Positions 1-9,657 of a stretch of 64,000 bases of DNA are shown here, in pieces. The notes under the pieces are model-generated. The model was not told the origin of the DNA. It worked only from the letters and a program-made list of their open reading frames with translations, and made no database searches. The stretch is from Parabacteroides bouchesdurhonensis (lineage in GTDB: Bacteria > Bacteroidota > Bacteroidia > Bacteroidales > Tannerellaceae): positions 281,361 to 345,360 of the forward strand of contig NZ_LT896588.1 of assembly GCF_900186615.1 (NCBI RefSeq), given 5' to 3'. A program made the translations under genes and the position numbers. Numbering within the stretch: the stretch's first letter is position 1; each line of letters opens with the position of its first letter.

Positions 1-838
<838 letters not shown>

Positions 839-989
839 TAAATTGTTTTTTTATCTCTGCCCAGAATCTCGTAATTTATTTCAAGTTTTTGACGGTATTA
901 ATCTTTAATACTTGTACTACTTGTTGATAATGTAATGTTTTCAAAGAACTCTTCTTTCTCGCACCCGCTTTTTTTAGCGAACGTGGCTG

Positions 990-1020
990 CAAAGGTAAGG
1001 ACTTTTTTCTTTCACGCAAA
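990..1020 (-). promoter_or_regulatory. rRNA operon promoter P1
   Basis: On the minus strand TTTG (1020-1017) is followed after 19 bases by TACCTTTG (997-990). This is an exact match to the Bacteroidetes sigma-ABfr promoter pattern TTTG-N19-21-TAnnTTTG. It lies about 150 nt before the mature 16S 5' end, leaving room for a leader with processing signals. Confidence 0.8.
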
Positions 1021-1175
1021 TTTTATGAACAAAATTTCATAGAAAGTTTTTATCCCTGTTTCCCACCGCACAAACCGACTTATTGCTTAGATGCTTCTAA
1101 CCTCAGTGGCCCGACACCCGGAAAACTATTCCTTCCAATACGTAAATCAAATGCCCTCTCGCTTGAATGCGGGGA

Positions 1176-1207
1176 CAAAAGTAGTGTTCTTAAACATATA
1201 CTCCAAA
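1176..1207 (-). promoter_or_regulatory. rRNA operon promoter P2 (distal)
   Basis: A second exact match on the minus strand: TTTG (1207-1204), 20 bases, TACTTTTG (1183-1176). It lies about 187 bases upstream of P1, giving a tandem promoter arrangement for the rRNA operon. It could instead start a short independent transcript in the 1000-1170 segment, for which I see no clear RNA structure. Confidence 0.65.
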
Positions 1208-1336
1208 TATTTTGACTGTTATTTTTACGGTTTTTGAAACTTGAGAATAAGAGTAACTAGTTTTGTGAAGGTTAAAATATATTTCTAAAGTAATAAATAA
1301 AAAGAAGAAATTCTTAGCTATATACAAACAATGATA

Positions 1337-1344
1337 TATATTTG
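1337..1344 (+). promoter_or_regulatory. mscL promoter -7 element
   Basis: TATATTTG fits the Bacteroidetes -7 consensus TAnnTTTG and lies 29 bases before the ATG at 1373. No clear TTTG is found at -33. Its position shows that the upstream in-frame ATG at 1331 is not the start. Confidence 0.5.
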
Positions 1345-1372
1345 TAATCATATCATAAACAACGTACGATTC

Positions 1373-1795
1373 ATGAAGAATATATTACAAGAATTTAAGC
1401 AGTTCGCTATGCGCGGCAACGTCGTAGACATGGCAGTAGGTATCATTATCGGTAGTGCTTTCGGGAAAATCGTTTCTTCTGTTGTAGGAGATCTTATCAT
1501 GCCTACCGTAGGATTATTGGTAGGTGGTGTAAACTTCACCGATTTGAAAATAGTGTTGAAACATGCGGTGATGGAAGGAGATAAAGTGATTACTCCTGCC
1601 GTGACAATCAACTACGGTAACTTCTTACAGGTGACACTGGACTTTATCATTATTGCATTTGCAATCTTCTTAATGGTCAAAGGGATGAATGCGCTGAACA
1701 AAAAGAAAGAAGAAGTTCCGGCTGCCCCGGCTGCACCTCCCTCAGATGTGCAGTTACTGACAGAGATACGCGATTTACTGAAAGAGAAAAAATAA
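1373..1795 (+). CDS. mscL: large-conductance mechanosensitive channel MscL
   Basis: 140-residue inner-membrane channel that opens under membrane tension to release solutes after hypo-osmotic shock; it works as a homopentamer. The start of the protein ([20 protein letters not shown]) and the first transmembrane helix [17 protein letters not shown] are typical of MscL. A second hydrophobic helix follows at about residues 70-95 ([15 protein letters not shown]). The tail is charged, with an Ala-Pro linker. An in-frame ATG at 1331 would add 14 residues, but the -7 promoter element lies inside that extension, so ATG 1373 is chosen. It converges on lysC, with a terminator hairpin in between. Confidence 0.95.
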   Translation: MKNILQEFKQFAMRGNVVDMAVGIIIGSAFGKIVSSVVGDLIMPTVGLLVGGVNFTDLKIVLKHAVMEGDKVITPAVTINYGNFLQVTLDFIIIAFAIFLMVKGMNALNKKKEEVPAAPAAPPSDVQLLTEIRDLLKEKK

Positions 1796-1810
1796 ATTAT
1801 ATTCTGATTG

Positions 1811-1846
1811 AAAATAGGAAACGCAGACTTCTGCGTTCCCTATTTT
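1811..1846. terminator. bidirectional terminator between mscL and lysC
   Basis: A 16-bp stem with one mismatch (arms 1811-1826 and 1831-1846, loop ACTT) is flanked by A-rich and T-rich tracts. It can serve both convergent genes; the right arm touches the last base of lysC. Confidence 0.85.
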
Positions 1847-3189
1847 TACGTACCTACCGACTCTGCGGCATCAGGCTTTGAAAACAGCCGGGTGCTTAAT
1901 GCCTGTAAAGCACGCGTCTTATCTTCAACCTTCATGACCAGAGAGACATTACTACTGCTTCCTCCGTAAGAGATCATACGCACAGGGATATCTTTCAAGG
2001 CATCCACAATCCTGGCTTCAAAACCTACGTTTTGCCATTCAAGATCTCCGACTACGCAGACAATCACCATATTCCTTTCTACATATATGGTTGCATATTT
2101 CTCCAGGCTGCTTACTATTTCCTGTAAATGTTCGGGATTGTCTATCGTAACGGATACCCCTATGTCGGAAGTCGTAACCATATCGACAGCCGTTTTGTAA
2201 ACGGCGAACGTATCGAACACCAGGCTCAGGAATTTATGGGATGGCAATATATTCAGCGACTTCATTTTAACAAAGACAATATTATCTTTGGCTGCCACTG
2301 CCTTGATCCTCCCTTTTTCAGCCGTATTGGAAATTAGCGTTCCCGGCACCTCCGGTTGCAGGGAGTTCAGCAGACGAACCGGGATATTATTCTCTTTGGC
2401 CGGACGGATGCAATAAGGATGGAGTATTTTTGCCCCGAAGTAGGCCAGCTTGGCCGCTTCTTCAAAATTCAATTGCCGGACAGGAGCTGTGTGGTGGACG
2501 ACGCGGGGATCATTATTATGCATTCCGTCGATATCAGTCCAGATCTGTATTTCTTCGGCATGAATGGCAGCGCCGATCAATGAAGCACTGTAATCGCTTC
2601 CGCCACGCTGCAGGTTATCGACCTCTCCGTAGGCATTCCGGCAAATAAATCCCTGGGTAACAAATATCTCTGTATCGGAATATCCAGCCAACTGACCGTT
2701 CAAATGCCTTTCAATATAAGTCATATCCGGTTCGCCTTCTGCATTAATCCGCATAAAATCAAGAGCGGGAAGCAAAGCGGAACGGATGCCCTGCTCCTGC
2801 AAATACAAATGCATCATTCCGGTAGAAATCAATTCGCCTTGTGCCAGGACAACTTTTTCGTCAAACGCAGTAAAAGGTTTATTGGCAAACGTCCAGATCA
2901 TGTTAAAGCGTTCCATAACCAACTCCAATGCTTTTTCCCGATAAGCTTCAGAAGCATATAATTCTTCTATATGACAGGCATACGTTTGTTCCAGTCGACT
3001 GATGATTTTATTTGCTTCATCAATATTTTTCCGGTAGAAGCAACCGGCTATATCTACCAGGGAATTTGTTGTACCCGACATTGCTGACAATACGACGATT
3101 TTAGGCTCGCCGTTATGGATTATAGATACGACATTCTTCATCCGTTGGGCTGAGCCAACGGATGTACCGCCAAATTTTAAGACTTTCAT
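1846..3189 (-). CDS. lysC: aspartate kinase
   Basis: Monofunctional aspartokinase (447 aa): phosphorylates aspartate in the first step of lysine, threonine and methionine synthesis. It opens with the amino-acid kinase signature KFGGTSVGSA. The kinase domain fills about residues 1-280 and includes QRGGSDYSASLIG near 200 and the WTDIDG and FGAKILHP segments. The C-terminal part carries two ACT-type regulatory domains (about 300-440), so feedback control by an end-product amino acid is expected. It lies 30 bases downstream of the Kdp histidine kinase on the same strand. I saw no TAnnTTTG in that gap, so read-through from the kdp operon or a promoter inside the kinase gene is possible. Confidence 0.93.
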   Translation of the reverse strand: MKVLKFGGTSVGSAQRMKNVVSIIHNGEPKIVVLSAMSGTTNSLVDIAGCFYRKNIDEANKIISRLEQTYACHIEELYASEAYREKALELVMERFNMIWTFANKPFTAFDEKVVLAQGELISTGMMHLYLQEQGIRSALLPALDFMRINAEGEPDMTYIERHLNGQLAGYSDTEIFVTQGFICRNAYGEVDNLQRGGSDYSASLIGAAIHAEEIQIWTDIDGMHNNDPRVVHHTAPVRQLNFEEAAKLAYFGAKILHPYCIRPAKENNIPVRLLNSLQPEVPGTLISNTAEKGRIKAVAAKDNIVFVKMKSLNILPSHKFLSLVFDTFAVYKTAVDMVTTSDIGVSVTIDNPEHLQEIVSSLEKYATIYVERNMVIVCVVGDLEWQNVGFEARIVDALKDIPVRMISYGGSSSNVSLVMKVEDKTRALQALSTRLFSKPDAAESVGT

Positions 3190-3219
3190 GATTATTTTAC
3201 AGTGTTTCTTTAATTGTTT

Positions 3220-4950
3220 TCAGACATTGAATTTTATAACAAACGTACTTCCTTTTCCGATCTCGCTCTCCACGTGAATCGTTCCGCCATGCGCCTCGAT
3301 GAAGTCTTTGCTGATGGCCAGTCCCAGGCCGCTTCCCTGCACTTTCGTGCCGGGGACGCGGAAGTAGCGGTCGAAGATACTCTGGTGGTAACGGGGATCG
3401 ATCCCTTTCCCGAAGTCCTTTACAAATATTTCCACTGTTTTATCCTCCTGGCGGGCACCGATGATGATGCGGCCGTTTTCCGGTGTGTAATGGATGGCGT
3501 TCGACAAGAGGTTTGTCAATACCCAGGCGATCTTTTCGCTGTCGACAAAGAGTTTGGATATTTTCTCCGGATATTCCACTTCGATATGGCAGCCGAAACG
3601 TTCTGCCTGCACGCGGTTCGCCTTGATCGCATAGTCGATCAGTTCGATCGGCTTGGTGATCTTCGGGTTCAACTGGAGTTTTCCGGTTTCGACCTGTGTC
3701 ATCTTAAGGAGTTCGCCGGTTATTTCGAGCAGACGGTCGCTGCTTTCCTTGATGCTTTCGGCTAATGCTTTCTGTTCGTTGTTCATATCCCCCACCCGCT
3801 TGTCTTCAAGCAGTTTAAGACTCATCATGATGGCAGAGATAGGTGTTTTCAACTCATGTGAGATGGTGGAGATAAAAGTTGTTTTGGCAGAATCCAGTTC
3901 CTTGAACTCGGTGATGTTCTTCAAAAGGATTACATCGCCTACGTATTGGCTTTGATCCATTTGCTCGTCCGTTACATGGATCGGGATATACCTGACCTGG
4001 AAATAGCTTTCTTTATTGTCGGCATAAATCTTCAAAGGTTCCTTCTTTTCATCCGGCTGAACCAATTCCCGGACAAGGCGGCGCAATAGATCGTTCTTCA
4101 ACGCCAGTTCGGCTGCCGACTTGCCGATTACATTTTCTCTTTTCACGTTCAGGATAGTCAGCGCCACGTCGTTGGCAAAAAGGATTTTACGGTTGCCGTC
4201 CAGACCGATGATCGGTTCGGTAATGCTGTTCACAATCGCTTCGATGTATTTCTTTCCCTGGATAATATCAGAAAGGGTACTTTTACGATATTCGGTCAGG
4301 CGCTCGGCCATCCGGTTGAACGAGTTTGCAACCGCGGCAAATTCATTATATTTCCCCAGGTCGAGACGTTTCTCATAATTGTGGTTGGCTATTTCCATGA
4401 TACCGTCGGTCAGCTTCCTGATCGGGGTGTTGATGGAACGCGGGAAGCGAACCAGAAAAGCGAAAGCGATGATACAGCAAACGGCGCCAATGATACAAAT
4501 CCACAATAACGCTTCATGTGCCGTATGTTCGGCCAGCTGGCTTTTCCGGTAAATGGAAGCCATATTCAGACTCATCACCTCGTTCAGCGCGATGCGGACA
4601 CGCTGGATGGATGTGTCGTTCATCTCTTTCTTCATGGCTTCATATTGCGTAGCCAGGTGAGTGGTCGCCACGTTCTCGTCGATCTCGGTTATATTTACTT
4701 TTTGCAGGTCGAGGTTCTTTTCGAACTCAGTGCGGGCTACCGGATCGGTTTGGATCCGTTCAAGGGCATCCAACATACGGTTGGAATACAATAAGGTATT
4801 GTAGTTATCTGCCAGTATGTTTTGCGTATCTGCGGACATACGGTAGATGTTCTTTACCGACAAACCGCCCAGCAGGACGATCATTGCAAACAGCAGGCCT
4901 ATACCATAGGTGAGCTTCGTTTTAATCTTTAAACTAATGGACTGTAACAT
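3220..4950 (-). CDS. membrane sensor histidine kinase of the kdp locus
   Basis: 576-aa histidine kinase. In order: transmembrane helix 1 (about 14-33), a helical periplasmic segment (about 34-146), transmembrane helix 2 (about 147-168), HAMP (about 169-222), PAS (about 233-345), HisKA with the phospho-accepting His365 in SHELKTP, and HATPase with N-box NLLSNAIHYTP near 480 and G-boxes DFGKGI and GSGLGLAI. Its start lies one base after the stop of the KdpD-domain gene, so the two are surely co-translated. Classical KdpD has four transmembrane helices and a GAF domain in one chain with the kinase; here the kinase core is a separate protein with a different sensor region. It probably signals to the NtrC-family regulator encoded upstream. 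Confidence 0.9.
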   Translation of the reverse strand: MLQSISLKIKTKLTYGIGLLFAMIVLLGGLSVKNIYRMSADTQNILADNYNTLLYSNRMLDALERIQTDPVARTEFEKNLDLQKVNITEIDENVATTHLATQYEAMKKEMNDTSIQRVRIALNEVMSLNMASIYRKSQLAEHTAHEALLWICIIGAVCCIIAFAFLVRFPRSINTPIRKLTDGIMEIANHNYEKRLDLGKYNEFAAVANSFNRMAERLTEYRKSTLSDIIQGKKYIEAIVNSITEPIIGLDGNRKILFANDVALTILNVKRENVIGKSAAELALKNDLLRRLVRELVQPDEKKEPLKIYADNKESYFQVRYIPIHVTDEQMDQSQYVGDVILLKNITEFKELDSAKTTFISTISHELKTPISAIMMSLKLLEDKRVGDMNNEQKALAESIKESSDRLLEITGELLKMTQVETGKLQLNPKITKPIELIDYAIKANRVQAERFGCHIEVEYPEKISKLFVDSEKIAWVLTNLLSNAIHYTPENGRIIIGARQEDKTVEIFVKDFGKGIDPRYHQSIFDRYFRVPGTKVQGSGLGLAISKDFIEAHGGTIHVESEIGKGSTFVIKFNV

Positions 4951-4951
4951 A

Positions 4952-6073
4952 TTATGCCAATATTATCAGGTCGATATTCATTTGTGACAAATTATTCAGC
5001 AATTTCCGGTATTGGAAACAGGCAAGGAGAACCGATGTGAATGTAAAGGCAGGCTTCCCGATGCAAACGGTCGTGATCTGCTTCTCATGGCAGACTTCGA
5101 CAATGCTGTCGGGAATGCTTTTCGACTGCATCTGGATGATCTCACCTCCCAGTTCCGTTGCCAGTTTGAAGTGGTTCGACAGATAACGCTGGTTGGCCAG
5201 CGGGATGCGTTCGATACTTTCGCGGGGCGTCTGCACATACAGGACAAAGAACTTCGTGTTATAGCGGGTAGCCAGCCGGGCAGCCTTGCGGATCACTTTC
5301 CGGGGCGTCTTCTCGTGACTGCTGATGCAAGCCAGGAATTTCTCATGCCGGACACCGGTATTGACGGGAACGGCACTCTCCACCTTTTTCTCTACACGTA
5401 AAGCGACCTCTTTCAGAGCCAACTCACGTAATTGGAGAATGTTTTCGGACTTGAAAAAGTTGCTCAGTGCCGTCTGAATCTTTTCCGGCTTGTATATTTT
5501 GCCGGCTGTCAGGCGGTTCACCAGTTCATCGGCTGTCAGGTCGATATTCACGACCTCGTCCGCCTGTTCCAGGACACTGTCGGGGATGCGTTCCTTTATC
5601 TCGATGCCGGTGATATCCTGCACATCTTCGTTCAGCCCCTCCAGATGTTGGATGTTAACGGCAGTGATCACGCTGATGCCTGCCTCTAAAATATCCATCA
5701 CGTCCTGCCAACGCTTTTCGTTCTTGCTCCCTTCTATATTCGTATGAGCCAGTTCGTCAACAATCACGACCTCCGGACGGATATTCAGAATAGCCTGCAA
5801 ATCCATCTCCTCCACCTCTTTTCCTTTATAAAACGACTTGCGGCGCGGAATCAAAGGTAAACCTTCGACCAGCGCCTCCGTTTCAACCCTGCCGTGTGTT
5901 TCGATATATCCGATCTGCACGTCGATGCCGCTACGAAGCAATTCGTGCGCCTCCTGGAGCATGCGATACGATTTGCCTACACCGGCAATCATGCCGATGT
6001 AGATCTTGAAATTACCGCGACGGGATTTTTTCAGCAAATCTAAAAAGTGTTGTACGCTTTGTTCTCTATCCAT
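4952..6073 (-). CDS. kdpD: KdpD N-terminal sensor domain as a separate protein
   Basis: 373 aa covering only the cytoplasmic N-terminal half of KdpD. A P-loop (GMIAGVGKS, about residues 27-35) and a Walker B-like VVIVDELAHTN belong to the KdpD ATP-binding domain. A universal-stress-protein-like domain follows from about 245 to the end (FLACISSHEKTPRKVIRKA; FVLYVQTP). No transmembrane helices and no kinase domain are present. E. coli KdpD is about 890 aa with all parts fused. The histidine kinase is encoded 1 base downstream, so this looks like a domain split rather than a broken gene: both reading frames are intact with their own starts. It presumably binds the kinase and conveys K+ or nucleotide status. 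Confidence 0.9.
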   Translation of the reverse strand: MDREQSVQHFLDLLKKSRRGNFKIYIGMIAGVGKSYRMLQEAHELLRSGIDVQIGYIETHGRVETEALVEGLPLIPRRKSFYKGKEVEEMDLQAILNIRPEVVIVDELAHTNIEGSKNEKRWQDVMDILEAGISVITAVNIQHLEGLNEDVQDITGIEIKERIPDSVLEQADEVVNIDLTADELVNRLTAGKIYKPEKIQTALSNFFKSENILQLRELALKEVALRVEKKVESAVPVNTGVRHEKFLACISSHEKTPRKVIRKAARLATRYNTKFFVLYVQTPRESIERIPLANQRYLSNHFKLATELGGEIIQMQSKSIPDSIVEVCHEKQITTVCIGKPAFTFTSVLLACFQYRKLLNNLSQMNIDLIILA

Positions 6074-6106
6074 GAGCTTGAATCATTCTGTTGCAGTCTT
6101 CCTGTT

Positions 6107-6892
6107 TTAGGGTCTCAATGTAAAGCCAAAGACCAGATGCGCATTCTCCAATCGGGGATTCCATATTGCCTGGGCAAATATAGGCAAAGAAAATGAATCG
6201 GTGACCTTTATCGCCGTCGTTCCTTTTAAAGCCACATTCGTTACGGCAAAACCGTTCGTACAATATTGCGGAGCTTCATAGGGAACGATGCCGCATGTCA
6301 CGTTCAGATCGACCTTCTGCACGCTGAACGGATAGTTGAGTTCTATATAAGAAGAATAGTTCTGATCTCCTTTTTCATCTTTATCCTGTCCGGCAAACAT
6401 CGTATACCAGGCGATCGAGAGCGGGAACTTTTCTACCGGAAGTATATACGCCAGTCCGGCTTCAAAATGATGTGCCGTTTCATGGCTCTTGAAATTGAAA
6501 TACTTATTATTGTTCGTTCCGTTTTCTCCGGCCCACCACAAATCGGCAATGGAAAGCGTCAGACCGGAGTTTCCGAACGCATAGGCTGCCGTCAGGTCTA
6601 TTTCTTTATTTGCTTTGCCTTCCGCAGAGCTATTCCCGTCGAAATCGGTAGATCCCCAGGCAGTCAAGGAGAACCCGCCGACGCTCAAGCCGAAAGTCGG
6701 CGGGAAACTGGCGCCGGTCTGGTACATGCCGCGCCAGATATAAGAGCTGACCAGGTCACCCTGCACGGCAAATTTTATTTTGTTTTCATCCTCCTGTGCC
6801 TGTGTGACCGGGAAAGATTCCGCATGCATTACCGGGAAGGAGAAGGAGCCTATTACCGCTCCCCATATTATTTTCTTTACGATAGATTTCAT
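6107..6892 (-). CDS. outer-membrane beta-barrel protein in the kdp operon (TorF/Gcw_chp-like)
   Basis: 261 aa with a signal peptide (about 1-24, ending VMHAES). The mature part has alternating aromatic/polar beta-strands and ends in HLVFGFTLRP, a typical C-terminal strand of an outer-membrane barrel. The early motif SSYIWRGMYQTG is typical of the Gcw_chp/TorF group of putative porins. It lies between kdpC and the KdpD sensor gene with gaps of about 33 bases each way, so it is probably co-transcribed. A plausible role, by context only, is passage of K+ across the outer membrane. No function is established for it from sequence. Confidence 0.75.
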   Translation of the reverse strand: MKSIVKKIIWGAVIGSFSFPVMHAESFPVTQAQEDENKIKFAVQGDLVSSYIWRGMYQTGASFPPTFGLSVGGFSLTAWGSTDFDGNSSAEGKANKEIDLTAAYAFGNSGLTLSIADLWWAGENGTNNNKYFNFKSHETAHHFEAGLAYILPVEKFPLSIAWYTMFAGQDKDEKGDQNYSSYIELNYPFSVQKVDLNVTCGIVPYEAPQYCTNGFAVTNVALKGTTAIKVTDSFSLPIFAQAIWNPRLENAHLVFGFTLRP

Positions 6893-6925
6893 AGCTGATA
6901 ATTTTTTTTTGTCCGTTATTTATAT

Positions 6926-7525
6926 TCACTTTATTCCGTCCTCGTGATTTTTGGCAACTGCTTTTTCGAGGGCTACGTTTAATTTAAGTACATTTACCTT
7001 TTGCGGACCGAAAAGACCTAACAGCGGTCCTTCGATATGGGCGTTTACCAAGGCCATCACTTTATCGACTGCGATTCCCCGTGCTTCGGCGACCCGCTTA
7101 GCCTGTGCATAAGCTGCTTTCGGAGAAATATCGGGATCCAGGCCCGAACCGCTGGCTGTGACCATTTCGGCAGGCACCTCTTCGCGTTTCAGATAAGGGT
7201 GATGCCAAAGGAAAGTATCGATGCGGGCCTCTACGTCGGCGAGATATGCCTCGTTGGAAGGACCTTTGTTGCTACCGCCGGAAGAGGAAGCGTCGTAACC
7301 GTCGCCGGCATGTGACGGACGTCCCCAGAAATAGATATCCTGCGTGAAAGGCTGTCCGACATGGGTAGCTCCGACTACTTTGCCGTTCAATTCGATAACT
7401 GCGGCATTTCCTTTATTCGGGCCCGCTACCTGTGCAAAAAGCCACAAGATGAAGATATAGCACACACTGAGCAAGATGCAGAATGCAACTGTCAGTTTCA
7501 ATGATTTGAAAAGAGTTGATATCAT
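6926..7525 (-). CDS. kdpC: K+-transporting ATPase subunit KdpC
   Basis: 199-aa KdpC, the small subunit that helps K+ capture by the KdpFABC pump in the inner membrane. One N-terminal transmembrane helix (about 8-33) precedes a periplasmic domain. The conserved blocks QPFTQDIYFWGRPS, ASGSGLDPDIS and GLFGPQKVNVLKLN are present. Length agrees with the family (about 190). It is the third structural gene, 35 bases after kdpB and followed by the barrel protein. Confidence 0.97.
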   Translation of the reverse strand: MISTLFKSLKLTVAFCILLSVCYIFILWLFAQVAGPNKGNAAVIELNGKVVGATHVGQPFTQDIYFWGRPSHAGDGYDASSSGGSNKGPSNEAYLADVEARIDTFLWHHPYLKREEVPAEMVTASGSGLDPDISPKAAYAQAKRVAEARGIAVDKVMALVNAHIEGPLLGLFGPQKVNVLKLNVALEKAVAKNHEDGIK

Positions 7526-7560
7526 GATTTTATTTTCTTTATTCTATTACTAATGAATGA

Positions 7561-9603
7561 TTACATAAACAGACTTACGATCAAGTCGATGATTTTAATA
7601 CCGATGAACGGAGCGATTATACCACCGACACCGTAGATCAACAGGTTGCGGCGCAGTAAGGCGGACGCTCCGATCGGCTTGTAAGCGACTCCGCGCAATG
7701 CCAACGGAATCAGGATCGGGATGATCAGCGCATTGAAGACAACCGCACTCAGAATAGCGCTTTCCGGACTATGCAGATGCATGATATTCAGGGCAGCCAA
7801 CTGCGGGATGGCGATCATGAACAAAGCCGGTACGATAGCAAAATATTTAGCGACATCGTTCGCGATACTGAACGTAGTCAATGTACCACGTGTCATCAGC
7901 AACTGTTTACCGATCTCGACGATCTCGATCAGCTTGGTCGGGTCGTTGTCGAGGTCTACCATGTTGCCGGCCTCCTTGGCGGCCTGTGTACCGCTGTTCA
8001 TGGCCACGCCGACGTTTGCCTGGGCCAGAGCAGGCGCATCGTTCGTACCGTCGCCCATCATGGCGACCAGTTTGCCGGCTTCCTGTTCTTTCTTGATATA
8101 GTTCATTTTATCTTCCGGCTTAGCCTCGGCGATGTAATCGTCTACACCGGCTTTTTCGGCGATGTATTTTGCCGTCAGCGGGTTATCGCCCGTTACCATG
8201 ACGGTTTTCACCCCCATTTTGCGCAGGCGTTCGAAACGTTCCTGGATCCCCGGCTTGATAATATCCTGTAACTCGATCACACCGATAATAAAGTCATCCT
8301 GCGAAACGACCAGCGGAGTGCCTCCGTTGCTTGTAATTTTCTCCACCAGGTCAGCCACTTCCTGCGGATATTTGTTTCCGGCAGCTTCGCTCATCCGGCG
8401 GATGGCGTCGAAAGCTCCTTTGCGGATACGCGTACCGTCTTTCAGGTCGACACCGGAACATTTGGTTTCCGCCGTAAATTTAATCATGCGGGAACCGGAA
8501 GTACTCAGGTCGCGGATACGGACTCCCTTTTCGCGTCCCAACTCTACGATAGATTTGCCCTCGGGCGTTTCGTCGGATAAAGAGGCCATCAGGCAGGCTT
8601 GTACAAATGCCGGTTCATCTATCCATTTTACCGGATAGAACTGGGTTGCCTTGCGGTTACCGATCGTGATCGTTCCCGTTTTATCGAGCAACAGCGTATC
8701 GATATCGCCCGCTGTCTCTACCGCTTTACCGGATTTGGTAATCACATTGGCACGCAAGGCACGATCCATACCGGCAATGCCGACGGCTGAAAGCAAGCCG
8801 CCAATCGTTGTCGGGATCAAACAAACGAACAGAGATATAAAGGCTGCAATCGTAATCGCCGTATTCGAATAATCGGCCAGCGGTTTCAATGTACCGCAAA
8901 CAACCACGAATACCAATGTAAAACCTGCCAACAGGATCGTCAAAGCGATTTCATTCGGTGTCTTCTGACGGGAAGCGCCTTCTACAAGGGCAATCATTTT
9001 GTCTAGGAAACTTTCGCCCGGTTGGGTAGTTACCTGCACACGAATCTGGTCAGACAATACTTTCGTGCCACCCGTTACGGAACTTTTATCACCGCCTGCT
9101 TCGCGGATTACCGGAGCAGACTCACCCGTAATGGCACTCTCGTCGATAGAAGCCAAGCCCTCGATAATCTCCCCGTCGGACGGGATCGTATCGCCGGCCT
9201 CACAAATAAATACATCGCCCTTTTTCAATTGCGAACTGCTAACTGTCGTAATGCTACCGTTGGCAGCCACCATCTTGGCCGGTGTTTCCTCACGGGTTTT
9301 ACGCAGGCTGTCCGCCTGGGCTTTGCCACGTGCCTCAGCGATCGCTTCGGCAAAATTGGCAAAGAGCAAGGTAAAAAACAACACAGTGAAAACCAACAAA
9401 TTGTATCCGAACGAGCCCTGTGTCTGATCGCCTGCTACGGCCGCCCAGACAGTAACGATCAACATCACGAACGTTACGATCTCTACAATAAACATAATCG
9501 GATTCCGGAACATCGTTTGCGGATTCAGCTTCGCAAACGATTGTTTCAAACTTTCTATAACAAGCTCCTTAGGAAATAAGGAAGCAGCTTTCTTATCTTT
9601 CAT
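7561..9603 (-). CDS. kdpB: K+-transporting P-type ATPase subunit KdpB
   Basis: 680-aa catalytic subunit of the Kdp pump. It shows the P-type ATPase signatures: TGES at 159-162 (actuator domain), DKTGT with phospho-accepting Asp307 as in E. coli, and the hinge motif [10 protein letters not shown] near 520. There are about seven transmembrane helices. With KdpA, KdpC and KdpF it drives high-affinity K+ uptake when external K+ is scarce. All catalytic residues appear intact. Confidence 0.98.
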   Translation of the reverse strand: MKDKKAASLFPKELVIESLKQSFAKLNPQTMFRNPIMFIVEIVTFVMLIVTVWAAVAGDQTQGSFGYNLLVFTVLFFTLLFANFAEAIAEARGKAQADSLRKTREETPAKMVAANGSITTVSSSQLKKGDVFICEAGDTIPSDGEIIEGLASIDESAITGESAPVIREAGGDKSSVTGGTKVLSDQIRVQVTTQPGESFLDKMIALVEGASRQKTPNEIALTILLAGFTLVFVVVCGTLKPLADYSNTAITIAAFISLFVCLIPTTIGGLLSAVGIAGMDRALRANVITKSGKAVETAGDIDTLLLDKTGTITIGNRKATQFYPVKWIDEPAFVQACLMASLSDETPEGKSIVELGREKGVRIRDLSTSGSRMIKFTAETKCSGVDLKDGTRIRKGAFDAIRRMSEAAGNKYPQEVADLVEKITSNGGTPLVVSQDDFIIGVIELQDIIKPGIQERFERLRKMGVKTVMVTGDNPLTAKYIAEKAGVDDYIAEAKPEDKMNYIKKEQEAGKLVAMMGDGTNDAPALAQANVGVAMNSGTQAAKEAGNMVDLDNDPTKLIEIVEIGKQLLMTRGTLTTFSIANDVAKYFAIVPALFMIAIPQLAALNIMHLHSPESAILSAVVFNALIIPILIPLALRGVAYKPIGASALLRRNLLIYGVGGIIAPFIGIKIIDLIVSLFM

Positions 9604-9657
9604 AATTACTTATTCTTCTTTATAACTGTCAATTTTTTTCTATTGACTGTCACTTAA

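Larger units (their letters stand above)
839..1372. other. rRNA leader and intergenic region
   Basis: This gene-free stretch holds the rRNA leader (839-985), the two rRNA promoters (990-1020 and 1176-1207), an AT-rich spacer (about 1208-1330) and the mscL promoter. No convincing coding sequence or tRNA was seen in it. Confidence 0.7.

Noticed and set aside
1060-1110. Stretch upstream of 16S that resembles part of the 23S 3' region (GAAGCATCTAAGC-like on the minus strand)
   Set aside because: Only about a dozen bases agree from memory, and the surroundings do not continue the match. It is too short to call an rRNA remnant without alignment.
1331-1372. Upstream ATG that would extend mscL by 14 residues
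   Set aside because: The -7 promoter element lies inside this extension, and the family start is at 1373.
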